Source of the DNA: CAYJGJ01 sp964367585
Lineage (GTDB): Bacteria; Bacillota; Clostridia; Peptostreptococcales; Anaerovoracaceae
NCBI GenBank assembly: GCA_964367585.1
Contig: CAYIYH010000014.1
Location: 1-39,031 of the forward strand
Length of the DNA: 39,031 bases
Direction of reading: 5' to 3'
A program made the translations under genes and the position numbers. The notes beneath the pieces were generated by a model that was not told the DNA's origin, searched no databases, and saw only the letters and a program-made list of their open reading frames with translations. Of the stretch, positions 26,524-35,006 are shown one piece after another. Within the stretch, counting starts at the first letter, position 1, and every line of letters begins with the position of its first letter.

Positions 26524-27576
26524 ATGAAAAAATTATTAAGTTTATTGCTAGTAGTCGCATTGATGTGTGCTTTATTGACAAGTTGCGGTGATAGTACAGA
26601 ATCAAGCGGAGGAAAATTGGTAATATATACTTGGGAAGGCATGTTTGACCAACAAGTATTAGATGAATTCCAAGAGGAGACTGGAATTGAAATAGAGTAT
26701 GCCGCGATGGATGCAAATGAAACAATGCTTACTAGGTTACAAGAAAATGATGCGAGTGAGTATGATATAATAGTAGCAGACGATTATATATTGGATGCAA
26801 TAATATCGGAAGGATTAGCCTTAGAACTCGACAAGTCAAAAATTCCAAATTATGATAACATTAATTCATTTTACCAAAGTCAATTTTATGATCCGGATAA
26901 TAAGTACACAATACCATTCGGCGCAGGAATTCCACTTATAGTTTACGATAAGGAAGCTACCGGGTTTGAAATAACTGGATATGAAGATTTGTGGGATGAA
27001 AGGCTAGAAGATAACGTCGCATTGATTGGTAATTATAGGGTAATAAACGGTATTACGCTTTTATCTATGGGGCATAGCATGAATGAGGAAGACCTCGGAA
27101 TAATTGAAGAAGCTGGAACTAAACTCCAAGCTCTCGCACCTAATGTGAGAGCAATCAGCGAAAATAACACGCAAGATTTTTTACTTAGTGGTGAAGTGGC
27201 CGCTGCATTTTTGTACACTTCACAAGTACTATTAGCATTAGAGTCAAATCCTGATTTGTCATTATGCTATCCTGAGGAGGGAGTCGGGTTTGGTATTCAA
27301 AATTTATTTGTGCCGACTAATGCTCCAAATACAGAGTCGGCATATGCGTTTATTGAATTTATAAACAGACCAGAAATTGCTGCAAGATTGTTTGAAAGTG
27401 TAAAATACTATACTACAAACAAAGCAGCAGAAGAGTTTATTAGCGAAGAAATGAAAGATAAATTAATTGTACCTGAAGATATACAATCTGGGGAAATAAT
27501 CCAAACAATCGGACAAGATGCGGACGATTTACACCTAAAGAATTGGAATGAATTTAAACAAGCGACAGGACAATAA
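26524..27576 (+). CDS. potD: Spermidine/putrescine-binding lipoprotein PotD
   Basis: 350 residues. Signal peptide with lipobox LTSC (Cys21), so a lipoprotein anchored outside the membrane. The mature part begins with VIYTWEGMFDQQVLDEFQEE, matches the PotD/PotF family, and includes AFLYTSQVLLAL and the C-terminal HLKNWNEFKQATGQ. It captures spermidine or putrescine and delivers them to PotBC. RBS GAGGAAAGGA. Final gene of the pot cluster. Confidence 0.94.
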   Translation: MKKLLSLLLVVALMCALLTSCGDSTESSGGKLVIYTWEGMFDQQVLDEFQEETGIEIEYAAMDANETMLTRLQENDASEYDIIVADDYILDAIISEGLALELDKSKIPNYDNINSFYQSQFYDPDNKYTIPFGAGIPLIVYDKEATGFEITGYEDLWDERLEDNVALIGNYRVINGITLLSMGHSMNEEDLGIIEEAGTKLQALAPNVRAISENNTQDFLLSGEVAAAFLYTSQVLLALESNPDLSLCYPEEGVGFGIQNLFVPTNAPNTESAYAFIEFINRPEIAARLFESVKYYTTNKAAEEFISEEMKDKLIVPEDIQSGEIIQTIGQDADDLHLKNWNEFKQATGQ

Positions 27577-27630
27577 ATCTTATATGTTGAATCGGAAATG
27601 ATGACATTAATTCGCACATAGGAGATAAAA

Positions 27631-28233
27631 GTGGACGTTCAAAGTGTGAAGAATAAGATATCTAATTATAAAACTGGAATCATGAGGCCATACATTGAGT
27701 ATGCTGTTTTAGTCCCTTTTGTGCTGATAGAAGGCGAATTACATTTGCTATATGAAGTCCGCAATTACACGATGAAAAGACAACCGGGGGAAGTATGCTT
27801 CCCCGGTGGTCATATCGAAGAGGACGAATCTTTTTTGGATTGTGCTGTCCGAGAATCTTGTGAGGAATTAGGTATTGATAAATCTGATATCGAAATCTGG
27901 GGTAAACTTGATGTAGTTTCCGGATATGAAAATAATTTTATTCACTCATTTGCGGGATTTATTCGTGACATCGATAAGATTAAAATTCAAGAAAGCGAAG
28001 TAGCCAAACTGATTTTCTTAAAAGTTGCAGATCACGTAAATATTGAAAGCGAAAAATACTCAGGAGAAGTTAAGGTATTTATTTCTGAGGGAGCACGCAA
28101 GGGGCTTAACATTTCTAAAGATTACAAATGGAGAACCGGCAAATGGATATCTCCAGTATACAAATGCCAAGGGGAAACGATTTGGGGATTGACTGCAAGG
28201 ATTACAGAAAATATTTTAGAAATAATAAAATAA
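27631..28233 (+). CDS. Nudix hydrolase, CoA pyrophosphatase-like
   Basis: 200 residues, GTG start 27631 after GGAG. The Nudix box is intact: GGHIEEDESFLDCAVRESCE then ELGI. The segment just before it, LLYEVRNYTMKRQPGEVCFP, matches the CoA-pyrophosphatase subgroup (NudL/YeaB), which cleaves CoA into 4'-phosphopantetheine and adenosine 3',5'-bisphosphate. Sixteen bases separate it from yitT. The substrate is inferred from the motif only. Confidence 0.85.
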   Translation: MDVQSVKNKISNYKTGIMRPYIEYAVLVPFVLIEGELHLLYEVRNYTMKRQPGEVCFPGGHIEEDESFLDCAVRESCEELGIDKSDIEIWGKLDVVSGYENNFIHSFAGFIRDIDKIKIQESEVAKLIFLKVADHVNIESEKYSGEVKVFISEGARKGLNISKDYKWRTGKWISPVYKCQGETIWGLTARITENILEIIK

Positions 28234-28248
28234 TTTTGTGGTGATAGA

Positions 28249-29181
28249 ATGAAAATAAAAAGAAAATTAGAAAAGAAAATATATACGAAAGAAGAAAAGA
28301 AGCAGCGGTTTAAGATATTCATGACCGATTTGTTTTTTATTCTTGTAGCTTGCACATTTGCCGCATTCTCGACTACTGCCGTTTTGGTTCCAAATGGACT
28401 TACTTCTGGTGGAATAACTGGTGTGGTAAGAATTATCCAAGGATATGTAGATATAAACTACTCCGTAGGATATTATGTTATTGCATTTTCAATATTTGTA
28501 GTCGTAATTATTACCTTAGGGTGGAAAGAAGCGCAAAAGGCGCTCATTGCATCTATAATATTTCCTGTGATTATTTCGATATTCGAAATATTAGATATAA
28601 AGTTGCTAGAAGAAAGAGACATAATGCTAGCTGCGATTTTTTGTGGTGTTTTTTATGGATTATGTAGCGGTATAGTTTTTTCTCGTGGATATATGTTTTT
28701 TGGTTCGGAATCTGTAGCTAAAATAATAAAAAAGAAATTATTACCGCAAGTCGACATTAGTAAAATTCTCCTTTGTGTTGATTCTGCTATAATAATAGCA
28801 AGTGCAGCCGTATTTGGAAGAAATATCGCACTATATGCACTTGTGACGCAATTTATCTCAGCCAAGGCCGTCGACTTTGTTTTGTATGGTTTAGAAACGA
28901 AAATAGTCCAACTCGTAATTATTAGTAAAAAGCCTGAGGAAATAATCGATTACGTAACAAATGATTTGAGAAGAGGTATCTCGAGCCGAATGATAGTAGG
29001 TGAATATACGGGCGAGCAAAAGAAAGAGTTAGTAGTTTTGTGTTCTCCGCGAGAGGGGATACTTATTAAAAAATTCCTGGCAAGACAAGATCCAGCTGCA
29101 TTCGTAACAATTCTTCATGTCGATACAGTGTTTGGAATTGGAAAAGGTTTTACAGACATAGAAAAAGACGAGCAAAAATAA
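28249..29181 (+). CDS. YitT family membrane protein (DUF161/DUF2179)
   Basis: 310 residues. A basic start (MKIKRKLEKKIY) leads into about six membrane helices with the family segments VPNGLTSGGITGVVRII and GIVFSRGYMFFGSESVAKII. The C-terminal DUF2179 domain lies at about 225-300 (RRGISSRMIVGEYTGEQKK, and DPAAFVTILHVDTVFGIGKG near the end). Firmicute members are suggested membrane transporters or signalling proteins; function unproven. The last gene of the long + strand run before the tRNA. Confidence 0.9.
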   Translation: MKIKRKLEKKIYTKEEKKQRFKIFMTDLFFILVACTFAAFSTTAVLVPNGLTSGGITGVVRIIQGYVDINYSVGYYVIAFSIFVVVIITLGWKEAQKALIASIIFPVIISIFEILDIKLLEERDIMLAAIFCGVFYGLCSGIVFSRGYMFFGSESVAKIIKKKLLPQVDISKILLCVDSAIIIASAAVFGRNIALYALVTQFISAKAVDFVLYGLETKIVQLVIISKKPEEIIDYVTNDLRRGISSRMIVGEYTGEQKKELVVLCSPREGILIKKFLARQDPAAFVTILHVDTVFGIGKGFTDIEKDEQK

Positions 29182-29244
29182 AAAAAATATGGAAGTAAAA
29201 GTTAATATATAGTAGAATATATATATGATTTTTAAAAATGAAAA

Positions 29245-29270
29245 TTGCGAAGTGTTAACGCATATCGCAA
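29245..29270 (+). other. 6-bp inverted repeat upstream of tRNA-Arg
   Basis: TTGCGA (29245-29250) and TCGCAA (29265-29270) flank GTTAAC, 13 bases before the tRNA. Function unknown; it may belong to the tRNA promoter region. Confidence 0.3.
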
Positions 29271-29283
29271 ATATTAGACGTGT

Positions 29284-29360
29284 GGGGGATTAGCTCAATT
29301 GGATAGAGTAGCGGTCTTCGAATCCGTTGGTTGGGAGTTCGAGTCTCTCATCCCCTACCA
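29284..29360 (+). tRNA. tRNA-Arg (anticodon UCG)
   Basis: A complete 77-base cloverleaf including CCA. Acceptor GGGGGAT pairs with ATCCCCT (one G-U at 1-72), discriminator A, encoded CCA. D stem GCTC/GAGT with GG in the loop and A at position 20, an arginine identity base. Anticodon loop CTTCGAA gives anticodon TCG at 29318-29320, reading CGA/CGG codons. T arm GGGAG-TTCGAGT-CTCTC. The anticodon stem is unusual: U31 faces U39, leaving four pairs of which one is G-U. Not part of a tRNA cluster. Confidence 0.9.
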
Positions 29361-29364
29361 TTGC

Positions 29365-29450
29365 AAAAGGCAACACATATATCGACCTGTTTATGTTAGA
29401 TAGTTGATCTAACATTGGATAAGATATTGAGGTTGCCTTTTTATTTTATT
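29365..29450 (+). terminator. Long two-tier terminator after tRNA-Arg
   Basis: The outer stem AAAAGGCAAC (29365-29374) pairs with GTTGCCTTTT (29432-29441), and the T-rich tail runs to 29450. Inside is a perfect 9-bp hairpin, ATGTTAGAT-AGTTG-ATCTAACAT (29393-29415). The same outer/inner design as the hairpin at 2344-2411. Confidence 0.7.
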
Positions 29451-29504
29451 ATTTATTGAAATTGCAAAAATATACATGTGAATGATACTTAATTTTTTTT
29501 AAGC

Positions 29505-30683
29505 TTATTTTCTAATTTCCACAAATTCATCTTTGAGTCGACTTAGAGTGTCCGTATCACTATAGACATTCCTTATGAGCTCGAGGATTACTTTTACTCC
29601 ATTTTCAATTGCTATGTGGGTATTTTCCTTTGTCATTTCATCAGCAAAAGATTTATTGTGGATAAGTGCGTCAGGATTGCCTATTCCGATGACAGGATGA
29701 AATGCAGTGCAGTGATAATCTACGTTCCCAATGTCGGAAGAGCCTACAAATCCGCCTTTAGCACTGACTATTTCAATACCAGCACTCTCAAAACTTTTTT
29801 TCATCACTTCTAATTTCACATCTCCGTTGCTATAATCATAATAGTCATTCCCTAATGGTTTAATGGTTACTTTTGCTTTTGTCGCTAATTCTGCAGCCTT
29901 AGCACAATCTACAACCCAATCCGAAATTTCTTCCATTTGCTTCTTTTTCGGTGCACGTACTAAAAACTCAATTTCTGCATAATCCGGAACGATATTAGAA
30001 GCAGCTCCACCACTTGCTATGTAACCATGTAATCGAGCTTCTGGAATAATATGTTGTCTCATCATGTCAATTGAATCAAAGAATAGTCTGGCAGCATTTA
30101 ACGCATTTATGCCTCTTTCTGGCGATTGTGCAGCATGGGATGCTTTTCCTTCATAAGATATTGTTAATCCTCTTAAAGCTATGAAGTCCAGGTCTAGAGT
30201 GTTTACAGGTCCCATGTGACACATTGCGGCAAAGTCATAATCATCAAATATTCCTTGGTCAGCCATTAGACATTTACTTCCAAGCATTTCTTCATCAGGA
30301 GTTCCAATTAAATCAATCTGCATATCAAGTTTATTCGCAAGATTGGCAAGTACTAAGAATGTCCACAAACTAATAGTACCACTAGCACAGTGTCCACATG
30401 CATGTCCTACTTCAGGTAATGCATCATATTCAGAGAGCAACGCAATTTTTCGTTCTTTACCTTCGTTAATAGTGCATTTAAAGGCGGTTTCAATGCCAGC
30501 AAATGGATGAATTACTGTAAGTCCATATTTATTTAGTATTTCAACATATTTTGTAACCGCATTTCTTTCTGCGCTACCTATTTCCGGATTATTTGCCATA
30601 TAGTCATTTAGTTCTAACATCTCGGATTTAAACTTGGGCAAAATGCCATTAATGATTCCTGATAATTCTTCTTTTGTATACAT
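29505..30683 (-). CDS. M20-family amidohydrolase/peptidase (AbgB-like)
   Basis: 392 residues. M20 zinc motifs: LSEYDALPEVGHACGHCAS (the usual Asn/Asp after the second His is Cys here), TPDEEMLGSK with the catalytic Glu pair, SHAAQSPERGINAL in the dimerisation lid domain, and a C-terminal HNKSFADE histidine. The closest functional relatives in my knowledge are aminobenzoyl-glutamate hydrolase subunit B and N-acyl amino acid hydrolases, which remove an acyl or aryl group from an amino acid. It starts 14 bases after the YfcC-type transporter, so substrate uptake and hydrolysis are probably one operon. Confidence 0.88.
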   Translation of the reverse strand: MYTKEELSGIINGILPKFKSEMLELNDYMANNPEIGSAERNAVTKYVEILNKYGLTVIHPFAGIETAFKCTINEGKERKIALLSEYDALPEVGHACGHCASGTISLWTFLVLANLANKLDMQIDLIGTPDEEMLGSKCLMADQGIFDDYDFAAMCHMGPVNTLDLDFIALRGLTISYEGKASHAAQSPERGINALNAARLFFDSIDMMRQHIIPEARLHGYIASGGAASNIVPDYAEIEFLVRAPKKKQMEEISDWVVDCAKAAELATKAKVTIKPLGNDYYDYSNGDVKLEVMKKSFESAGIEIVSAKGGFVGSSDIGNVDYHCTAFHPVIGIGNPDALIHNKSFADEMTKENTHIAIENGVKVILELIRNVYSDTDTLSRLKDEFVEIRK

Positions 30684-30697
30684 GATTCACCTATTTT

Positions 30698-32086
30698 CTA
30701 GAATGGACCGTAATCTAATAATGATGCACCAATTACACCTATCGATTGAATTATGAACATTATTCCAAATAGTGGTAAGAAGAATTTATACCATTTACCC
30801 AATGGAACTTTTGCTATACCGCACATAATTGCACAAGCACCTGTTGGCCATAGTAAGTTAGAGAATCCGTCTCCGAATTGATATGCCAATACAGCTACTT
30901 GACGATTTACCTCGGCAAGGTCTGCTAAAGGTATCATAATTGGCATAATTGCAGCAGCTTGTCCACTTCCAGAAGGGATTATGAAGTTGAGTAGATTTTG
31001 TGCGATTAACATCATTTCCGCAGTCATCCAACTAGCCATATTCTCCATTGGAAGATACATGTAGTATATCAAAGAATCGATGATATTTCCATTTTCTAAG
31101 ACAACCAAGATAGTTCTAGATAATCCGATAATTAGTGCCCCAGCAATCATTTCAGTGCACGAAGCTGTGAAGTTCTTTGCAATTTGTTCTGGCCCACGTT
31201 TGCCTATAATTGAAGAGAGTATGCCTGAAATAATAAACACCGCCATCATTTCGCTCAGCCACCAATAAAGATTAAGTGTACCATATACAATAACGCCTAC
31301 AGAGACAACCATTCCAATCATTAGTAGTTTGTGCCGAGTAGTAAAGTCTTGTACACTTTCATCTTCAATATCTAGTTTAAATGATGAAAAGTCTTCTCCC
31401 GCTACGAGACTCTTGCTCGGATCGGCTTTTACTTTCGCAGCATATCTCATTACGTAAATAATACTAATTCCTACAAAAACAACAAAGAACCCCCATCTTA
31501 CTGCTATTCCGGAAAACAGTGGCAATTCAGCGTATGACTGAGCTATACCTATTGTGAACGGATTAGTAGTTGCAGATGCAAATCCTACCGCAACTGCAAA
31601 AAAAGTAATACATACACCAACAATTGCGTCGTAGCCAAGTGCTATCGACAGTGCAACAAAGATTGGTATTAACCCATAAACTGTTTCAAATTCTCCATAT
31701 GTGGAACCAGCTAAAGCAAATACTAACATAACTATTGGTATAAATAGCTTGCTATCCTTAAGCTTGCTGTTCATAAGTTTTTTTGTCATTGCTGTAAATG
31801 CACCAGTCTCTAGTACAGAATACACCCAAAAATAACCAAATAAAATTAAGAAAAATATTTCGGCCCCGTTAACGAATCCTTGTGGAATTGCCTTGAACAT
31901 ATCAAAAAAACCAACGGGCGTAGATTCAACGAAGTGGAAAGATTCACCATCTACCATTTCTACACCATCTTCATTAACAATCATGTCGAAGTTTCCAGCC
32001 GGAACAATCCAAGTCAATAATGTCGCTAATACAATGATTATAAATAGTATTAGAACAGTGCTTGGAAATTTAAACTTTTTTTCCAT
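30698..32086 (-). CDS. YfcC-family amino acid/peptide transporter
   Basis: 462 residues with about eleven or twelve membrane helices. The opening FPSTVLILFIIIVLATLLTW then IVPAG and the conserved IPSGSGQAAAIMPIMIPLAD segment, together with the DGFSNLLWPTGACA segment, are typical of YfcC (DcuC/ArsB-like ion-transporter clan) proteins. Members have been linked to arginine, peptide or C4-dicarboxylate uptake; pairing with an M20 amidohydrolase argues for an acylated amino acid or dipeptide. Strong ribosome site AAAGGAGGAAA and a palindrome-containing promoter upstream. Confidence 0.88.
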   Translation of the reverse strand: MEKKFKFPSTVLILFIIIVLATLLTWIVPAGNFDMIVNEDGVEMVDGESFHFVESTPVGFFDMFKAIPQGFVNGAEIFFLILFGYFWVYSVLETGAFTAMTKKLMNSKLKDSKLFIPIVMLVFALAGSTYGEFETVYGLIPIFVALSIALGYDAIVGVCITFFAVAVGFASATTNPFTIGIAQSYAELPLFSGIAVRWGFFVVFVGISIIYVMRYAAKVKADPSKSLVAGEDFSSFKLDIEDESVQDFTTRHKLLMIGMVVSVGVIVYGTLNLYWWLSEMMAVFIISGILSSIIGKRGPEQIAKNFTASCTEMIAGALIIGLSRTILVVLENGNIIDSLIYYMYLPMENMASWMTAEMMLIAQNLLNFIIPSGSGQAAAIMPIMIPLADLAEVNRQVAVLAYQFGDGFSNLLWPTGACAIMCGIAKVPLGKWYKFFLPLFGIMFIIQSIGVIGASLLDYGPF

Positions 32087-32124
32087 AGTTTCCTCCTTTT
32101 CTATGAATAGAATAACATAGATAT

Positions 32125-32153
32125 ATAATACAATATATTGTATTGCCCTGCAA
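32125..32153 (-). promoter_or_regulatory. Promoter with perfect 18-bp palindrome in the spacer (YfcC-M20 operon)
   Basis: On the minus strand TTGCAG (32148-32153), a 17-base spacer, TATTAT (32125-32130). AATACAATATATTGTATT (32127-32144) is a perfect 18-bp palindrome covering most of the spacer and part of the -10, where a repressor would block polymerase. GntR-type regulators bind similar ATTGTAT-like palindromes, but no regulator gene is adjacent. Confidence 0.65.
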
Positions 32154-32250
32154 GAATTTTTTGAAAATTGCGAAAATCACATGGCTCATATATGATAATG
32201 TTCTAGTAAATCATAAATTAAAATTTCTTCCAAGTAGTACTCTTGCATGA

Positions 32251-32276
32251 GGGACATTGTTCTAAATGGGACATTG
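32251..32276 (+). repeat. Direct repeat GGGACATTG, 17-bp period
   Basis: GGGACATTG at 32251-32259 and 32268-32276. A nearby hairpin ATACACA/TGTGTAT spans 32292-32310. These are the only other structures I see in the 440-base divergent gap besides the two promoters and the TGCGAATT repeats. Possible transcription-factor sites. Confidence 0.5.
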
Positions 32277-32351
32277 CCATTTGTGATTCACATACACACT
32301 TTATGTGTATTAACATACAATAATTTTAAACTGCGAATTAATTCTTGAAAC

Positions 32352-32380
32352 TTGACAAAAGAGCTAGTGTGAAGTATAAT
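32352..32380 (+). promoter_or_regulatory. Consensus promoter for zur
   Basis: TTGACA (32352-32357), 17-base spacer, TATAAT (32375-32380), a perfect sigma-A promoter. The leader to zur is about 140 bases. Confidence 0.8.
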
Positions 32381-32381
32381 G

Positions 32382-32404
32382 AATTTGCGAATTGATTGCA
32401 AATT
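32382..32404 (+). promoter_or_regulatory. Candidate Zur operator and TGCGAATT repeat
   Basis: AATTTGC (32382-32388) with its complement GCAAATT (32398-32404) lies at the predicted transcription start. The word TGCGAATT inside it recurs in the same orientation at 32332 (upstream of the -35) and 32495 (just before the gene), each followed by an ATT-containing stretch. Position and repetition suit autoregulation by the Fur-family protein, though the sequence does not match the Bacillus Zur box closely. Confidence 0.45.
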
Positions 32405-32526
32405 TATGTGCGGAAGAAAAAGAACTATTTACTTAAATTATTATAAGTATAGGAATTATTTATTGCACACAAAAAATTAAATTTGAAATTAAGTTGCGAA
32501 TTATTGGATAAATAGAGAGAAGTAGG

Positions 32527-32928
32527 ATGAATAAATATAAAACTGAGCAAAGAAAAATATTGCTCGATTTTTTTCAAAATAATACTCATCGTTCGGTTAC
32601 GGCGCAAGATATTTTTGAATCTCTAAGGGATAGAAATATCAGTATGAGTGCTATTTATAGAAATCTATCTGAAATGGAAAAGGATAGACAAATTTGCAGA
32701 GTCAACGATAGTTCTAAGCCGGGAGTATATTATCAGTACATCGATCCTGTGCATTGTGCAAATGTAGTTCATCTAAAATGTCAAAAATGTGATACTACAT
32801 TTCACCTAAATCAACATATCTCTCGGATGATGGTAGGATACGCAAAAGAAGAGTATGATTTTGATATTAAATGTACAGGAGCATTTTTATTTGGGGAATG
32901 CGAAAAATGTGGGAAGAAAAATCTATAG
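32527..32928 (+). CDS. Fur-family transcriptional regulator, probable Zur
   Basis: 133 residues. The winged-helix N-domain (TEQRKILLDFFQNNTHRSVT, MSAIYRNLSEMEKD) is followed by the dimer domain with two CxxC pairs (CQKC and CEKC) that hold the structural zinc, and HCANVVHLKC. PerR-specific residues are not evident. Zur is inferred from the adjacent znuACB genes, which take up zinc or manganese. It starts after AGAGAAGTAGG, far from the consensus promoter. Confidence 0.85.
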   Translation: MNKYKTEQRKILLDFFQNNTHRSVTAQDIFESLRDRNISMSAIYRNLSEMEKDRQICRVNDSSKPGVYYQYIDPVHCANVVHLKCQKCDTTFHLNQHISRMMVGYAKEEYDFDIKCTGAFLFGECEKCGKKNL

Positions 32929-33050
32929 TGACTAAGTCTCTATATGGAAAACAAAGTGCTTCGTTACTCAAGTTTATGACTTTTATTGCCAATGCTGAAT
33001 AAATAATAAAAATAAGTAATCAACACTGAATAATTAGTAAGGAGTAAAAG

Positions 33051-34127
33051 ATGAGAAAGATTGTTAGTATTTCGATGCTCGCTGCTTGTGTGTTTTTGAG
33101 TGGGTGTTCTATGAATTCCGCTAGTGATAAAATATCGATTGTTGCGACTTCGTTCCCCGAATATGATTGGGTTAGACAAGTAATAGGAGACACTCAAAGT
33201 AATGTTGAATTAACATTACTGATAGATACAGGAGTAGACATACATAATTATGAACCTACCGCAGAAGATATATTGAAAATATCTTCTGCGGATATATTTA
33301 TTCATACGGGTGGGGAATCTGATGAGTGGGTCGAGGATGTTTTGAAACAAGCGACCAATGAATCTATGATAGTTATAAATCTTGTCGACAGTTTGGGTGA
33401 CAATGTAATAGATACTAATCATGTCGACGTATATGCTCATACAAATGAGGAGGATGTGTATCACGATACTGATGATGCACATGAACATGCCGGTGAGCAT
33501 GACCATGATGAAGCAGATGAGCATGACCATGATGAAGCAGACGAGCATGACCATGATGATGATTCGAACGAACATGCGGATGAGCATGTGTGGCTGTCTT
33601 TGAAAAATGCAATTGAATACTGTAAGATAATAACGGAAAAATTATCAGTTATTGATGCTGCTAATAAAAAACAGTACGAGGAAAATTCCGAAGCTTATAT
33701 TGATTCTATAAAAGAATTGGATGTGCAATATGAAACTGCAGTAGAACAGGCACCTAAAGATACCGTCGTGATAACCGATAGATTCCCTTTCATATATTTG
33801 ATGAGAGACTATGGAATTAATTACTACGCTGCATTTGAGGGATGTTCCGCCGAAACAGAAGCAAGCTTTGAAACAGTCACATTTTTTGCGGACAAGATTG
33901 TTGAATTAGATATTGATGCTGTGCTTGTTTTGGAAAATGGATTGTATGAATTGGCCGCTACCATCATTGCAAGTGCAAACGATAAAAAGAATGTTTATGG
34001 GGAAATTACAACGCTTGAACTCGATTCGATGCAATCAGTTTCTGCGGAAGATATTGAAAACGGAGAAACTTACTTGGGTATTATGGAGCAAAATCTAGAA
34101 ATACTAGAAGTTGCGCTTAGCGAATAG
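33051..34127 (+). CDS. znuA: Zinc/manganese ABC transporter substrate-binding lipoprotein (ZnuA-like)
   Basis: 358 residues. Signal peptide with lipobox LSGC (Cys19). The cluster A-I metal-binding fold is indicated by VATSFPEYDWVRQVIG, DIFIHTGGESDEWVE and a His/Asp-rich loop at about 123-182 (repeats of DEHDHDEA). His in HVWLSLKNAIEY and TDRFPFIYLMRDYGI complete the pattern. The His-rich loop is typical of zinc rather than manganese binding proteins. RBS TAAGGAG. Confidence 0.9.
   Translation: MRKIVSISMLAACVFLSGCSMNSASDKISIVATSFPEYDWVRQVIGDTQSNVELTLLIDTGVDIHNYEPTAEDILKISSADIFIHTGGESDEWVEDVLKQATNESMIVINLVDSLGDNVIDTNHVDVYAHTNEEDVYHDTDDAHEHAGEHDHDEADEHDHDEADEHDHDDDSNEHADEHVWLSLKNAIEYCKIITEKLSVIDAANKKQYEENSEAYIDSIKELDVQYETAVEQAPKDTVVITDRFPFIYLMRDYGINYYAAFEGCSAETEASFETVTFFADKIVELDIDAVLVLENGLYELAATIIASANDKKNVYGEITTLELDSMQSVSAEDIENGETYLGIMEQNLEILEVALSE
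33495..33563 (+). repeat. 24-bp in-frame tandem repeat in the His-rich loop of ZnuA
   Basis: A 24-bp unit coding Glu-His-Asp-His-Asp-Glu-Ala-Asp lies at 33495-33518 and 33519-33542 with a single base change at the end, followed by a partial third unit. A recent duplication expanding the metal-binding loop. Confidence 0.9.
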
Positions 34128-34142
34128 AATTAAAGAGGTTGT

Positions 34143-34886
34143 ATGGAGATAACATGTAAGAATCTTTCAATAGGATATGATAATGTGGTTTTGCACGAAA
34201 ATATAAACTTAACAATACCCAAGGGGTCATATACATGTATTATTGGAGAAAATGGTATAGGCAAAAGCACTCTAATAAAAACACTGCTTGGATTGCTACC
34301 TCCGATTAGTGGAGAGATAATAATCAAAGATTTGGAACTAGATCATGCAATAAATCCAAGAAAAAAGAAAAATAGAGATAAAGGTGTGTCTATAGGATAC
34401 CTTCCGCAGCAGACTCAGGTACAAAAGAACTTTCCAGCATCAGTTTATGAAGTAACTCTTTCTGGATGTTTGAATAAGACTAACTTAAGACCGTTTTACA
34501 CAAGAGAGGAAAAGAATCTTGTCTTTGAGAATCTTGAAAAACTAGGAGTTCGTCATCTTATTAAGAAGAGTTATAGCGAATTATCTGGAGGTCAACAGCA
34601 GAGGATTTTGCTTGCGAGAGCTTTGTGCGCAGCTAAGGACGTATTACTTTTGGATGAACCGACAGCAGGATTAGACCCCGACGCTACGAAGGAATTTTAT
34701 AGGATAGTAAAAGAGTTAAATGGAGAAGACGTAACAATAGTTATGATTACGCATAACCTAGAGGCGGTACTTGATAGTGTCGATTTCATATTGCATATAG
34801 GAAAATCGAGTATTTCTTACCTGACGAAGATTGAGTATGAGAGACAGTATGGTGGTGATTCGATGCTTCGTTGTTGTGTAGTATAA
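34143..34886 (+). CDS. znuC: Zinc/manganese ABC transporter ATP-binding protein (ZnuC-like)
   Basis: 247 residues. Walker A GENGIGKST, Q-loop region GYLPQQTQ, signature LSGGQQQRILLARAL, Walker B VLLLDEPTAGLDP and MITHN are intact. The C-terminus reads GGDSMLRCCVV, with a Cys-Cys pair near the end. The same motif recurs in frame after the stop codon (see repeat at 34846-34965). RBS AAAGAGGTTGT. Powers metal uptake with ZnuA and ZnuB. Confidence 0.92.
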   Translation: MEITCKNLSIGYDNVVLHENINLTIPKGSYTCIIGENGIGKSTLIKTLLGLLPPISGEIIIKDLELDHAINPRKKKNRDKGVSIGYLPQQTQVQKNFPASVYEVTLSGCLNKTNLRPFYTREEKNLVFENLEKLGVRHLIKKSYSELSGGQQQRILLARALCAAKDVLLLDEPTAGLDPDATKEFYRIVKELNGEDVTIVMITHNLEAVLDSVDFILHIGKSSISYLTKIEYERQYGGDSMLRCCVV

Positions 34887-34965
34887 CATGTGAAATATCA
34901 GAGGTTAAAAAGTATCACTGCTGATGATATGTTTCGTTGCTGTGTGGTTAAACTCTTGAATATCA
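34846..34965 (+). repeat. Tandem duplication of the znuC 3' end, second copy in frame beyond the stop
   Basis: 34846-34900 (end of znuC, stop TAA 34884-34886) resembles 34911-34965. Both copies share TTCGTTG then TGTGT and end in AATATCA. In the znuC frame, copy 2 reads DDMFRCCVV, mirroring DSMLRCCVV, with differences at silent codon positions (TGT/TGC, GTA/GTG, GTA/GTT). The frame stays open from after the stop to 35030, 48 codons, with a possible GTG start at 34890. It runs into structured element A. Confidence 0.6.
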
Positions 34966-35006
34966 TGGCACGATGCCCCGCTTCCATAGGAGGGGGAGTC
35001 CATTTC

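Noticed and set aside
29316..29322. Reading the tRNA anticodon as TTC (Glu) by shifting the loop
   Set aside because: The seven-base loop with T33 before the anticodon places TCG at 34-36, and A20 supports arginine.
33216..33587. Minus-strand and alternate-frame ORFs in znuA rich in Met or His
   Set aside because: They are shadows of the His/Asp repeat in the real gene.
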